64,000 bases of DNA from Schistosoma mansoni (GCF_000237925.1 NC_031496.1:26219510-26283509), one strand, 5' to 3'. Numbered from the stretch's first letter, positions 12,490 to 24,548 are shown. Notes: generated by a model from the letters alone, not told the origin. Translations and numbers: made by a program.

Positions 12490-13624
12490 CATCCTATTTT
12501 ATAGTTGGGAGACAGGAGTAGGCTGGAGGTTTTCGATTATGGATATATTCAAATCACTTCTCACTCATGGTGAAACAACTAAATGACCAATACTGTCGTT
12601 AGGCACTAAGCATTAAGTGAAGATGGCGAATTGATTGACGATGTTGTGAATATTCATCATCTAAATTGTCTGGAACATGTGTCATGTATGTCTAACCATC
12701 GTCTACTTCAATGAGCAATGTTAGCCAGTGTAAGAGTAAGTAGTAAAAACATCATGGTCGTCCAGTCTAAAACGCATCATCAGTCCATGAAGTTGTTAAC
12801 TGCTTGTCTCAGTCATGTTTGCAGATGCAGGCAGTCTGTTTGGCGTTCTAATGATAGTTATGAGCAGTGGGTGAATAAGTTGGGTGATACGACTCTTTAT
12901 CTTCACCTAGTTCTTCAGTTCCAGTATTCCCTCATGCATAAATTTTCCTTCTGAGTTTTAGTGTGGTATGGCAACTTGAGTTAATCACATTTTGACTCGG
13001 TCTTACGTTAATTATAGCCGACTAGTCAACTTACTTTGATGACAGGTGGTCATAAGCAATAGACAAGAAACACCATTCAATGCTGGTTACATTCTGTTTA
13101 TTATTCGTCAGAAACTGTTCCCTGGTAATCACAACCAAAAGGGTTATTGTTTAGCCATTTGAACCACAACTGATTTCCTATGGGACTGAAACGTTGACGC
13201 CAGTAGCTGGTTGGTAACCAAGCCATGTAGCCTAATCAGAAATTCTGACTGGATTCTGTTGATAAAGTTTCATTGTGATCACTTAGGTCAAGTGATTCGA
13301 TATCAAGGAGGATTTGATTTGATGTTGGCTGGTTGGAGATAAACTAAGGCAATCCGTCGATGAAGTTGATATAGCTTGTAGATATAGCTTGTCATTTTCG
13401 TATAGGATTTGCATCAGTGTCACTTTTACTCACGTCATAAAACATCCCGTTTTGTGAATATCTAAAAACCTAACTTTAGGATCAGTAGCAAACTGTATAA
13501 CGTAGATTATAAGTTTTTAGCAATGATAGTTTATTACGTTGTTTCAGCTCTAGTTTAGCAGAAGCGAAACAATTCACTTTAATATTCTTCATTCCATTTG
13601 ATGTAGAATAGATGAAATGTAGCT

Positions 13625-13745
13625 TGTAAGGCGACCCAGGATGTGTGTTTCATCCCATTTGGTACTTTTTGGCCGCACGTACCAGAGTTCCAAAGTTGAT
13701 GCTCACTTCGGGACACGAACCTAGTACTATTCGCTTCAAACATTT
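13625..13745 (-). mobile_element. SINE1 relic
   Basis: A minus-strand, heavily mutated ribozyme and B-box region. GTTGATGCTCACTTCGGGAC and CGAACCTAGTACT match the family complement. No tail module. Confidence 0.7.
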
Positions 13746-13929
13746 GTTCCTAATTGATTTTCTACCTCAAGAGAGTGCAAAACCAAATGTTTATTCCAAC
13801 TAATTTACGAATGGAATAGAAGTTGATAAATAGTGATGAATATTTTGCCAAATTTATTTATTTATTTAATTGTAGAGAACGTGACTGCTCTACACTATTA
13901 CATACATCTACAAATCAGGTCTCTTTTTA

Positions 13930-14074
13930 ATAGTTGAACTTATGAGTCAATCTAAGTTAGACCACTATTGAAAACCTGGAATCACTAGATGGCCGTTTCG
14001 TCATAGCATGAGACTCCTCAGCAGTGTGCATCCATGATCTCGCACGCAGGACACGAATCCAGGACCTTCAACCT
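13930..14074 (-). mobile_element. SINE2, 3' part
   Basis: Minus-strand B-box remnant, hammerhead (13983-14026) and 3' flank TCCAGGTTTTCAATAG. The core is nearly intact. The distal tail and the head are missing. Confidence 0.8.
13983..14026 (-). ncRNA. SINE2 hammerhead, nearly intact
   Basis: On the minus strand: stem I CACTG/TAGTG with one G-U pair, core CTGAGGA, stem II GTC/GAC, GAAAC present, cleavage triplet ATC. Stem III has one mismatch (CGG against CCA). Second-best SINE2 ribozyme here. Confidence 0.75.
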
Positions 14075-14533
14075 AAAGTCAAATAAGAATATTTAGATTT
14101 CAGTTTTACAGGAGAGAAATATTTCAGTTAAATCACACTATATTAATCATACTTTTGTCATCAACAGATTATCACATCATTTACGATTGTATTATTATAA
14201 AACTCCATTTCTTAATTAGTATCCAATCATTAGATAGTTTGATAATAAGCATGAAATACTTATGATTTAGAATAACGAGTATAATCAATTTAATTTGTTG
14301 ATTAGCCACTAGTTAATCCAGAAGTCAGATTTGGATAGATCACTGTGAAAACCTGATCTAACAACTACTGTCCATAAATACGTTTACAATGTTTTTAGAA
14401 ATATACAGCAATACTGAATAGGATATTAAAATGATGATGGGCCGATTCGAGAAATGAATTATTGACTAAGTCGAAAACGAAAGGAATTCAGTATTAGAAA
14501 TTCTAGTAGGTTTATTGAATCGAACTATTCATA

Positions 14534-14706
14534 GTTTAGCAAAGATGGATAGTGGCCAGCAGTGGAATCCAGGACGCGCGTTTCGTCCTATTTAGGATTT
14601 GTCAGCTGGATGTACCTGCATCTCAGAGTTGATGTTCACTCTGGGACTCGCTCGAACCCAGTATCTTTCGCTTCAAACACCATCGAGTTATCCACTCGGC
14701 CACTGA
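14534..14706 (-). mobile_element. SINE1, head plus hammerhead
   Basis: A complete tRNA head and ribozyme on the minus strand, from GGACTCAGTGGCCGAGTGG near 14706 down to CCATCTTTGC at 14534. The B box has a small CTCG duplication. The tail module is missing here, but fragments lie nearby at 14749-14780 and 14869-14985. Confidence 0.88.
14567..14611 (-). ncRNA. SINE1 hammerhead, core G8 changed
   Basis: Stem I ATCCAG/CTGGAT, core CTGACAA, GAAAC and GCGTC present. It shares the GA to AA change and the altered stem II (ATCC) with the 17.6-kb copy. Confidence 0.82.
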
Positions 14707-14748
14707 GTCCTGATAGCCACTTGCTTGTACGATGGGGTGAAGTTTAAA

Positions 14749-14985
14749 TTCACTTTTGTATTGTTTGTTTGGATCTTTCTGTAAATTACACTAAATCAGG
14801 AATTCCTAGTTATTACATTAATTCGAGTAGTTTTAATCATCATATTGGCACCACGATGAAGCTTGTGTTATAGGGAATCTGTACCGAATGTACATATGCT
14901 ATTAAGAGATTGATCAATAGCAGTCCTAAACAACAATGGGAAGATTCAAGTAAACAATACCACGTGAATTCGTGTTTTGATGTTA
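14749..14985. mobile_element. SINE1 tail-module fragments
   Basis: 14749-14780 is a minus-strand piece (TATTGTTTGTTTGGATC). 14869-14985 is a plus-strand piece (GTACATATGCTATTAAGAG, GGGAAGATTCAAGTAAAC). About 90 bp of unrelated sequence lies between. Possibly an old inverted composite. Confidence 0.6.
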
Positions 14986-15390
14986 AGTAATATATATGTT
15001 TTCATTTTCATCTCATATAACTGAAAAAATAGAAATACGAACCAACGGATTGTTTTGCTTTAAATTCTCTAACGAGAAGGTTTAATAATGATAGCTTAAT
15101 TGTTGTTCTGAACTATACCATATGAGTAAGATTTTTAAAATCAATATGCTTTGATGCTCTGGTTTCTGATTAGTTATTATAATAAGCTTAATTAACTTTG
15201 TATTCATCTATATTCTTACGGATTCCTCTGATGCACTGACATTTAACTCATAGACTGACAGATTGGTAAAATGGGATAACGCCTTTTAGCAAAGCAATAG
15301 TCTCTTCAATATTTTTGACAAACTATAATAACTAATTTCAGTCAGTATAAAATATAGATCAAACAAGACTTTTAGTACATTTTAATAGAT

Positions 15391-15464
15391 AAGATCATGA
15401 GTCAATTGAAGTTAGACCACCATGGAAAACCTGGAAGCACGGGAACGGCCGTTTCGTCCTATTG
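15391..15464 (-). mobile_element. SINE2, 3' fragment
   Basis: Minus-strand 3' end from the second half of the ribozyme (AGGACGAAACGGCCG) to TTGACTCATGATCT. The copy is truncated inside the hammerhead stem II loop. Confidence 0.8.
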
Positions 15465-15910
15465 TTCAAAAATTCTCATTGTATTTGGATAAATCATATA
15501 GCAATAACCGTGTGATTTGTTTTATTTTCTCAATAATCCGTAGGTTGAATTTCAATGTTTCCAGTCGTTTTGTGTAGTATAAATGTGACAGCTTCAATCA
15601 ATTACAATTTATAAATAATAAGAATATAAGTAACCAAACTGTAATGAAATGTAACATTACATTACAATTATAAATAAGTAAATGATATGAATTATAGTGA
15701 ATCTTAATGAATGATATGGTTGTTTATGTATGTATAAAGCAAAGATGAAATCGTATATATCATTGGGGGTTTTATTGTCGAATGAATTTGTATTAAACAT
15801 TGTGAAAAATGTAGCTAACAAGTGAAGTTACTAGATAATGTACTGGATTTTTATTAGTGTTGGATGATTGAATAAACTAAATGGTATACCTTGGTTTTAT
15901 GCATAATTGT

Positions 15911-16260
15911 GAGGACTGGCTCCATGAGGTATTTCCTCGAGTTCTAGTGAGAAGCAGTAACCAGTGGAGTTCAACCAGGTCTTTTGGGTGATATCAACTC
16001 ACTGAAGACGTTGGTGAATAGCTGCTCAATTTCGTGGATGGTTTAAAGTTAGACATTAACACCGTTGGATGCCGGCCGGCCGGCTCAGTGGTCTATCGAT
16101 TAAGTTCTATGGTGCGAGACTGGTAGGTCCTGGGTTCAAATCTCATGAGGCGGGATCATGGATGCGCATTGCTGAGGAGTCGCACAATAGGACGAAACGG
16201 CCGTGCAGTGCTTCCAGGTTTTCGATTGTGGTCTAGCTTCAAATGACTCATGATTTCAAG
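15911..16260 (+). mobile_element. SINE2, single near-complete copy
   Basis: Plus strand from GAGGACTGGCTCCATGAG through the 5' body (CTCGAGTTCTAGTGAGAAG, CAACTCACTGAAGACG), CCGG repeats, tRNA-like head and B box (GGTTCAAATCTC). The hammerhead is at 16166-16211 and the 3' end is TCATGATTTCAAG. It lacks the usual inverted arm. A separate minus-strand 3' piece lies 450 bp upstream. Confidence 0.88.
16166..16211 (+). ncRNA. SINE2 hammerhead with non-cleavable site
   Basis: Stem I GCATTG/CAGTGC, core CTGAGGA, GAAAC, and stem III ACGG/CCGT are all present. The residue before the scissile bond is G (GTG), which breaks the NUH rule, so cleavage is not expected. Confidence 0.8.
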
Positions 16261-16483
16261 TATGTATATTTCCTTTTGTTGATGGAACAGTTGTAACCAG
16301 TCTTTTTTAATTATAATCGTAACTCATTTATCAACTAGAAATTTATGTACTTGACTTTGAGTCACAGTGAATAGTTCAGCACTACTGATAATATTTTGAT
16401 GCAAAAAATGAAAAAGATCGAGGAGGTTTCGAGACTAAGACCTACTGATTGAAAAGCAAATTATTTAATCATTAAGTCATAAC

Positions 16484-16636
16484 TCACTTGGTATTGTTAG
16501 ATTGAATCTTCCCATTGATGTTTAGAACTGCAACTGGTCAGTCTCTAATTAGCATATGTGCATACTGTGCGTATTGCCTCGATATAGCCTAAATTCACAA
16601 GCATGGTAAGCAGTGGAATCCAGGACGCGCGTTTCG
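16484..16636 (-). mobile_element. SINE1, 5'-truncated, with target-site duplication
   Basis: Flanked by TAAGTCATAAC at 16473-16483 and 16637-16647. The minus-strand order is ribozyme 3' half (CGAAACGCGCGTCCTGGATT), then the tail module ending AACAATACC. A 19-bp stretch between ribozyme and tail is deleted. This copy shows that the tail module is the retained 3' end of the family. Confidence 0.88.
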
Positions 16637-17486
16637 TAAGTCATAACGTTCAAGAAGGAGATTACTTTGGTGACCGTTTCAGGCTGGCTCTCGATTATCA
16701 ACAAACAATATATATGACATTGAAGGAACAAATGTTTTGTATTACTTAAACCTTCATTATCGTGGTGTCAATGTCGTAAACCCTCACAATGATCTTTATG
16801 AACTACAAAGAACATTTTATAGGGCTGAAGTATTGATGTTATTCAGTAGTTGGGTAACCATTCTATGTACTCATCATTATGGCCTAGATTATTCATTTTT
16901 TATCCAGTCGCGTTGCGTAAGGACAAACTGCACTGCGACTTTCAGGTCACTCAGCGTAATAGCAACATTTTAAGTTTATAAACTTAATTAGATTATGAAC
17001 AAGTAGATAACGTAACTTTGATTACCATTCTATTACCAGTTTGTACATATTAATCCTGGTTACTCAATTATAATTGAAAAATTATCATGGCAGTGGCTCT
17101 AACAGTAGTGTGGACTGGCTCAGTAACAAATCAATGAGGCAGTATGAACTCTTCAGAGGTAGTAGGTATAATTTGATGATGAGCTATAAAGAAATCTAAT
17201 GGTTTAGACATTATATTATATAAAACAACTAACAGCTAACCAAGTCATTGAAGTACTACGGAAAAAACTTAACGTTCTGATCTACCCGTGATTCTTTCTA
17301 TCAATAAAGTCAAAAGAAGTCACAGATTGTTGGTAAATTAGACACTTCATATCGATTTACCACATTAGTTATTGATTTTTAAGAACCAAAACATGATTTC
17401 TTGTCATTTGATTCATTTAGTCTGCGTTTTAGTTTCCATGTTCTTGTACATTTATACTTTGTGTGTATTGCACAAACAAGTAGCTA

Positions 17487-17661
17487 ACAGGACTCAGTGG
17501 CCGAGTGGATAACGCGATGGTGTTTGAAGCGAAAGGTACTGGGTTCGAGTCCCAGAGTGAACATCAACTCTGAGATGCAGGCACATCCAGCTGACAAATC
17601 CTAAATAGGACGAAACGCGCGTCCTGGATTCCACTGCTAGCCACTATCCATCTTTGCTTAC
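17487..17661 (+). mobile_element. SINE1, complete head and hammerhead
   Basis: A textbook internal Pol III promoter: A box TGGCCGAGTGG at 17498-17508 and B box GGTTCGAGTCC at 17542-17552, inside a perfect T arm (CTGGG...CCCAG). The ribozyme follows at 17577-17637, then CCATCTTTGCTTAC. The tail module is missing. The head resembles a Ser/Leu-type tRNA. Confidence 0.92.
17577..17637 (+). ncRNA. Sm-alpha-type hammerhead in SINE1, core G8 changed
   Basis: Stem I is GCAG/CTGC (17577-17580, 17634-17637) and ATCCAG/CTGGAT (17585-17590, 17624-17629). The core reads CTGACAA instead of CTGACGA (17591-17597). GAAA is at 17612-17615. Stem III is ACGC/GCGT and the site is GTC ending at 17623. The G8 to A change at 17596 hits a catalytic base, so the copy is probably inactive. 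Homology to the known schistosome ribozyme is clear. Confidence 0.88.
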
Positions 17662-18193
17662 AATATTCACCAGTTTAGTTTTTCCGATACTTCAAAAGTT
17701 CACTGGTTACAACCTTAAAGTATGAATACATTTCTAATCTATGAAATTTCTGTTGTCTCAGCTTTCTTTTCTCTTTTTAGTCATATATTATATGAAATGT
17801 TTAATAGAGATCAAAACAAATTTCGTTACAACTTGTTTTTTACTTTTTCTTTTTTTCTAAGGTTTGTGCCAAATGACAACCCTCGACAACTGTGTATATT
17901 ATGTATGTTGTTTGTTTGCTAATTCTTAAACATTTAATGTTTCATTCATTTCATAATGAACAGCTGGATTATTATAAGGCAAATCTATTTGTAAGTAAAT
18001 CTGAAATTATCTATTTATAATAAACTTCGAATTTATATTCCTTTACATTTTCATCATTTAATTGATCCTTATTTTACACTTTATTAGCCTGCCAAATATT
18101 GATTTTATCCTCATATATTATCATTTCATATTATATATTATATTATAATTAATATCCATTTGGTTTTAATTATCAATCGTTAATTGTTGTTGT

Positions 18194-19682
18194 TTACGCC
18201 TGTTACCCCTCGTGGAGGAGCATAGGCCACCCACCAGTATTCTCCATCCAACCCTGTCCTGGGCAATCCTTCCTAGTTCTTTCCAGTTTACATTCATCCC
18301 TTTCCCGACGTAATGTGTTCTTTTACCTTCCACTTTTCCTTTTCCCTTCCGGATTCCGATTTCGGGCTTGCCTCGTGATGCAGTTTGATGATTTCCTTAA
18401 TGTATATCCGGTCCACTTCCAACATCTTTTCCTAATTGAAGTTGATTTGTCCTCTCCCATAAAACGCTATTGCTGATGGTATCCGGCCAGCGAATGTTGC
18501 GTATTTTGCGAAGACAACTGTTTATAAATACTTGACCTTCTTGACGATGGATTTAGTAATTCTCCACGTTTCAGCTCCGTACAGTGAAACTGACTGTCTG
18601 GATGTTCGTACTTAAGATTCTCACTTTGAAACTAGTTAAGAGTTCTTTTGAGTTCCATATTATCTTCAATTGTAGGAATGTTGTCCTCGCCTTTATATCT
18701 GCATCAGATCCTTCTTGTTCATCGATAATGCTTCCCAGGTACGTGCATGTTTCCACATCTTCCAGAGTTTCGCCATCAGATGTGATCGGTTTTGTTGGTG
18801 TTCTCCGTGTTGTACTTGAGGATCTCGCTTTTTCCTTTGTGTTTGTTGAGGCCTATCGATGCAGAGTCTGTTGCTACATTTGCTGTGTTCATCTGCATTT
18901 GTTCGTGTGTATGGGATAGGAGGGTTAGGTCATCTGCGATGTCCAAATCATCTAATTGATTCTGAGAAGTCCATTGTATTCCGTGCTTCCTCTCAGATGT
19001 TGAAGTCTTCATAATCCAGTCAATCACCAGAAGAAAGAGGAAGGGGGAGAGTAGACAACCTTGTCTGAATGCGGTCCTTACTGGAAATGCATCTGTTAGC
19101 TGTCCTCCATTCACAAATTTGCACTGTAGTCCATCGTATGAGTTTTGGATAATGTTGACAATCTTCTGAGAAACTCCATAGTGTCGAAGAAGTTTCCGTA
19201 ATGTTTCCCTGTCCACACTGTCGAACGCCTTTTCATAGTCAACGAAGTTGATGTATAGTGACGAATTCCATTCAACTGATTGTTCCACGATGATCTGTAG
19301 TGTTACAATTTGGTCTGTGCACGACTGATCCTTACGGAATCCAGTTTGCTGATTTCGAAGTTGGGCGTCTACTGAGTCTTTCATCCGGTTCAGCAACACT
19401 GTTGAAAACTTTTCCTGATACTGACAACACTGTGATGTCTCTATAATTCCCAAATTTTCTCAGATCTCCTTTCTTTGGTATCTTGATGAGGTATCCTTCT
19501 TCCTAGTCTGTCAGTGGCACTTGTTCCTCTTCCCAAATCTTCTTGATTAGAAGGTGAAGCATGTTTGCTGTTAATTCTATGTCTGACTTCAGTGCTTCAG
19601 CTGGTATAGTGTCAGATCCTGCCGCTTTCCCGCTCTTGATTTATCTGATGGCCATCTTGTCGTCTTCGATCGTTGGTGGGGA
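18194..19682 (-). mobile_element. LINE family A copy, 5'-truncated
   Basis: On the minus strand this encodes most of the RT and the C-terminal domain of family A. A 225-codon open frame at 18776-19453 carries NQQTGFRKDQSCTDQI, YINFVDYEKAFDSVDRE, GCLLSPFLFLLVIDWIM and the IADD catalytic box with no internal stop. The C-terminal domain follows in broken frames down to 18194, where the element ends in the family 3' end. The endonuclease is missing; the copy starts within the linker at GKAAGSD-like sequence near 19650. This is one of the better-preserved RT cores in the window. Confidence 0.9.
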
Positions 19683-20106
19683 TCAACCTTTAATAATATT
19701 CAATATTCAGTTCTTAATTTGTTTAATTATTACATCATTTAAATGAGGTTATACATGACTTTCCTTTTTCAAGCATTTAAAATAACAATATTAATCAATA
19801 AATAGAATATGGAAAGTTCAGTCATGGATAATTTAAATAAAATTATATAAATAGACTAAAAGGTTATTCTGATGTTCCGTTCTTTATTGATTTGCTTATT
19901 TAGTTTGTTTATTTAGTTTATTCATTGTTTTTTTTTAAAGAAAGAAAACTTTATCAAAACATTAGATCAGGTAAAACAAGAAAAAAACTGTCCAAACTTG
20001 ACTACAGTGATTATATATGAACTACGTAATCTAATCAGTAGGAACAGACGATTAATTGAATAAAACTGTTTGTTTGTTTTTTGTAAACAATATTATATCT
20101 TAATTA

Positions 20107-20804
20107 TCAGAAGGGGTTTTGTGGAGATTTAGTATGTTTCATAGTTGAAAGCGTGAGTCAATTGAAGCTAGACAACCATGGAAAACCTGGAAACACTGCA
20201 CGGCCGTTTCGTCCTATTATGGGACCCCTCAGAAGTGCGCATCCACGAACCCGCACTCGCGAGATTCGAACCCAGGACCTACCAGTCTCGAGCCGGAGCC
20301 CTTAACCGATAGACCATTGAGCCGGCTGGCATCCAACGGTGTTAATGTCTAACTTCAACTGGTCTAGCTTCAATTGACTCATGCTTTCAACTATGAAAAT
20401 ACTAAATCTCCACAAAACCCCTTCTAATAATTAATATAATCATGTGCTCACTAGTGACTTCGAGAAGTACATCCAGGAGCTCTAGTGAGAAGCAGTGACC
20501 AGTGGAGTTCAAACCACGTCTGTCGTGAGATAGGAACTGACTGAAGACAATTGGTGAATGGTTGCTCAATTTCGTGGATCAGTTGAAGTTAGACATTAAC
20601 ACCGTTGGATGCCGGCCGGCTCAGTGGTCTATCGGTTTAGTGCTCTGGCTCGAGACTGGTAGGTCCTGGGTTCGAATCTCGCGGGTGCATGTTCGTGGAT
20701 GCGCACTTCTGAGGGATCCCATAATAGGACGAAACGGCCGTGCAGTGTTTCCAGGTTTTCCATGGTTGTCTAGCTTCAATTGACTCACGCTTTCAACTAT
20801 GAAA
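20107..20804 (+). mobile_element. SINE2 composite: inverted arm, tail, full copy
   Basis: 20107-20355 is a minus-strand arm with ribozyme and tRNA head. 20356-20427 is a plus-strand tail (GGTCTAGCTTCAATTGAC to AAACCCCTTCT). 20438-20804 is a full plus copy with tRNA-like head (CGGCTCAGTGG, GGTTCGAATCTC) and ribozyme. The outer ends are therefore inverted repeats of each other. Confidence 0.88.
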
Positions 20805-22728
20805 TATTGTATCTATTATATCTAATAATAGAATGTGGATGTAACTTCGCCTTAGTGATATTTACATTAGGACTTTAACACAGTATTTTTCACTTCTAGT
20901 GGTCAATGGATGGTTGTTATGACTGGTGGTCGGCCGTTATAACTGTATCACCAATTGTTATATCTGGTCGTCGCTGGTTGTTATATCGGAATCGCCTATC
21001 ACTTATACTTGTAAAATGAGTAACTACTGCAATACCCATGACGCAAAAGTAAAAGCACAAAGAATGATACAATTGTAGATTGATCAACCTCAAAACACGA
21101 CTTCGTTGACAACCTAGTCGGGAATACACCCATTTATATATTGATTGTACACCCATCTTGATTAATAATTAGGATGAAATCATATATATGAAAAATACTT
21201 AGAGTTTTCAACAAATCACATGGTACATGTCATGCTTAGCCTAGTTCATGTTAATTTAATACAAGAATATCGTGTGTTACGCAGAATAAAATGTCATATG
21301 GGAAAACAAAACGAGTACGACATTGAGTAATCATCGCATCGAATTAAAACGAAATTAATGTTGAACGAAAATCATAATGAGTAAATCGATCTAATTTTAA
21401 CTTTTCTTCCCGACATATCAACCGTCAAATGAACCACTGAATCCAGTTAGTTGCTGACTTGTTTAGCGAGGTTTGATGTTTGTAGTATTATTATTAAGGA
21501 TTTTAATTATACTGTTGTCGACACTTAGGGCTGAATTTTGATAAGTTTTTTCTGGAATATGTATTCATTGTGTAAAGATTGAAATCTTTGCCTACATGCT
21601 AAAAGGATTGAGACTATCAGTGGAACGTTCTAGATCAGGGCTTTTATATATCAGCTGGTGCTTATTAGGAAAACATTTATTCGAGCATGAAAAATAATTG
21701 GGTGTTCAAGTTTTGATAATCTTGTCTCGTAACAAACATTGTTACCAAATGAAACTGATCTACAATAGGATTCGATTGATTGCATCAAAAAAAATAATAA
21801 TAATCAGCGAGATGTAAATGTATCATACTGTTCAATCATTATCACTGCTTACTATATACATCTGTGTTATTTCACAAGCTCTAAGTCAGTCCATTCTGAT
21901 GACCTAGTTTGTAAGTGACTATCCTTATTTATCTTGATAGTAAAATGTTTTTCATGCTTGTAATCAAACTAATGAGCTTCAAAAAACGTAAACATTCTCA
22001 GAAATATCCATCTGACATGTAAAATTTTTTTATCATTTCATAACAACTTTCTATTTCAATAGGTTTTCGAGAAGTTCATTTTTGGGGGGTTTAAGTGTTC
22101 ATAGAACTCTAAACAGGATAGATGCTATTACTTACCCCATGTTTAAAATATTTTTAGACACATTTCCTTCCAGTAGTTAGATTCGTTTGAAGCAAATTAA
22201 TTTCTTACATTTAGCACATATGATTTATAATGTATTTAAGCTTCTTTAATCAAATATTTTAACAAATATTTTCAAGACAGTTTTCGTCGTGAACTGACCT
22301 CCAATGTTTAGTCATTAAAAACCAAGTTGCATTGGACACTTCGTTCTTTTTAGTTTAGGAATCGTCAATAGTATTAGGGTCAAGACAGTTATCATCAACA
22401 TTTTAATAGACAGTTATTGTGGTGCATCATAAATTGAATGAAGATGCATTTATGAAGCATTGGTTTCCAAATTATTAGTTCGAGTTTCATTTCCTGTACG
22501 GTCGCTTTTGTCCAATGTTAAAAAGTTTCAAAGCTATCTCCAAAATTGAATCGATCTTTTTGACCAACTAATTAAAAAATAAATATTTCATTTCCAAATA
22601 GTTAAATAGATCTTAAGAACATGCCCTGCATGTAATTGAAGTGGAAAACTCTTCCTAATAACTGACCTAATTTTACATTATTTTAACTTTGAGTTTGACT
22701 CATTAGAATGTCAAAATTTACCTTGAAC
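20805..22728. other. AT-rich intergenic DNA
   Basis: No repeat, RNA or coding feature recognised between the SINE2 composite and the LINE A at 22.7 kb. Confidence 0.5.
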
Positions 22729-22741
22729 ACCAAGTTATTTC

Positions 22742-23446
22742 ACAAAGGAAAAAGAAAGATTCTCAAATACAAAACAGAGAACACCAACAAAACCAATCAC
22801 ACTTGGTGGAGAAACTCTGGAAGAGGTGGAAACATTCACGTACCTGGGAAGCATCATTGATAGACAAGGAGGATCGAATGCAGATGTAAAGGCGAGGATT
22901 GGCAAAGCAAGTACCGCATTCATACAATTGAAGAACATATGGAACTCAAAACAACTCTCAACTAATTTTAAAGTGAGAATCTTCAATACGAACGTCAAGA
23001 CAGTTAGCCCTACTGTACGGAGAGCTGAAACTTGGAGAACTACTACATCCATCATCAAGAAGGTACAAGTATTTATAAACAGTTGTCTACACAAAACACT
23101 CAACATTCACTGGCCGGATACCATCAGCAACAGCCTTCTGTGGGAGAGGACAAACTAGTCCCCAGCTGAAGAGGAAATTAAGAAAAGACGTTTGAAGTGG
23201 ATCGGACATACATTAGGGAAATCACCAAACTGCATCACGAGGCAAGTGCTAACTTGGAATCCTGAAGGGAAGCGGAAAAGAGGAAGGTCAAAGAACATAT
23301 TACGCCGGGATATAGAAACATATATGAAAAGGATGAATGTTAACTGGAAAGAACTGGAAAGGATTGTCCAGGACAGGGTTGGATGGAGAATGCTGATGGT
23401 TGGCCTATGCCCCTCCACGAGGGGTAACAAGCGTAAGTAAGTAAGT
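22742..23446 (+). mobile_element. LINE family A copy, 5'-truncated, with target-site duplication
   Basis: 705 bp of the family A 3' end. It runs from the [14 protein letters not shown] region through [12 protein letters not shown] and [12 protein letters not shown] sequence to the terminal GTAA repeat. The 13-bp duplication ACCAAGTTATTTC flanks it at 22729-22741 and 23447-23459. Two open pieces, 22826-23158 and 23192-23440, are separated by an in-frame stop. It is a typical 5'-truncated target-primed insertion. Confidence 0.93.
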
Positions 23447-23854
23447 ACCAAGTTATTTCTTTGAAAGTGAAAACCAATCAAGAATTCTTATGGGTAAAAA
23501 ACAATCATCTTAACACACGAGCCCTTTCACATAAATTAGACATTTTGTTGTGATTTTCTGTCTTCGAATTCTGAAGGTTACATTGATCAAAGCATAAAAT
23601 TATACCTTAAAGATTTTTATATCTTAGTGATGTATTACCAACGTAGCTTAAAAGAGAAAACTTTTAACGGTATTCAATAGTCCTTATCACCATAAGGACA
23701 TCAAGAAATGACTAGGAAAATGTAATTTTAAAAAGTACTTCAACTGTTGCATTAAAATTAAACAGATTTACTATATAGATATATGTACAAAACGACTAGT
23801 AATCGATTCCATCAAAATAATGATTTTATTATAAATCAAATAGATAACTATTTT

Positions 23855-24260
23855 CATGGACTTGATATCATAGTCTTATCTAGACAACCACTGAAAACAA
23901 AAAAACACTGAACGGCCGACTAGTTTCAGTATGGAACTCTCCAACAGTACACATTCACTAGCTTGTTCACGGGACTCAAGACTAGGACCTTCAACCTTGC
24001 TTGCAGAAGCTTGATTTCTGAACCACTAAGCCGCTATCCAACAGAGTTCATCTCTAACTTCAATTAACTCTTGATATTTCTCGATCCTCATCAATTTTCT
24101 GCACTGGATAACTGTCTCACAACTGAAACGGGTTGAACTCCACTAATCATGACTTCTCATTAGAACTGCAGAAGTTAAATCTTGAAGCCAATCATCAGTG
24201 AACACATGATTATTAACGGTGTACAGTTTTCGTAGAGATTACAGAAACTTCACAGGCTTT
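23855..24260 (-). mobile_element. SINE2, old degenerate copy
   Basis: Minus strand along the whole unit, heavily diverged. Recognisable pieces are AACACTGAACGGCCG, GAACCACTAAGCCG and CATCTCTAACTTCAATTAAC, ending near AACACATGATTATTA. The ribozyme core is not recoverable by eye. Confidence 0.72.
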
Positions 24261-24420
24261 TCTATGATTTCCAAGAAAAGCCGACACAGATAACATTTTG
24301 TTCAAATATTCATTAAAATGTTTTTATAAATTAGTTGTATTTTTTTTAGTTGGTTTTAACCATTACGATTAGAAGAAAATGGATAAATTTAAGTTGATCA
24401 TGATATCCATTCATAGTTAA

Positions 24421-24444
24421 ACTATATATATATATATATATATA
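24421..24444. repeat. TA microsatellite
   Basis: A run of alternating T and A immediately upstream of the SINE1 tail copy. It partly overlaps the left target-site duplication. Confidence 0.9.
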
Positions 24445-24548
24445 TCGAGGCAATACGCACAGTATGCACATATGCCAATTAGAGACTGACCAGTTGTAGT
24501 CCTAACACATCGATGGGAACATTCAAACAAACGATACTAATTGAATTT
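24428..24548 (+). mobile_element. SINE1 tail module alone, with target-site duplication
   Basis: Flanked by ATAGTTAAACTATAT at 24413-24427 and 24549-24563. Only the tail module is present (ATCGAGGCAATACGCACAG to AACGATACTAATTGAA), preceded by a TA run. It is a strongly 5'-truncated copy and marks the family 3' end. Confidence 0.88.

Larger units (their letters stand above)
12035..13030 (+). mobile_element. Old LINE family B 3' half, split by a SINE1
   Basis: Before the SINE it reads IQKARLAFDK. After it, in several frames, come DGELIDDVVNIHHL, CLEHVSCMSNHRLL, SMKLLTACLSHVCRCRQSVW and EQWVNKLGDTT, matching the family C-terminal domain. A degraded 3' UTR (GGTATGGCAACTTGAG) and ATAGCCGACTAG where the CTGA repeat should be reach about 13030. 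A SINE1 with a 14-bp duplication sits at 12182-12489. Confidence 0.8.

Noticed and set aside
16074-16084. GGCC-rich palindrome (CCGG units) as a regulatory site
   Set aside because: It is a variable-length CCGG run just before the tRNA-like head in SINE2 copies.
17498-17552. Possible genuine tRNA gene (good A and B boxes, perfect T arm)
   Set aside because: No acceptor stem pairing and the same sequence recurs as a SINE1 head in several other copies.
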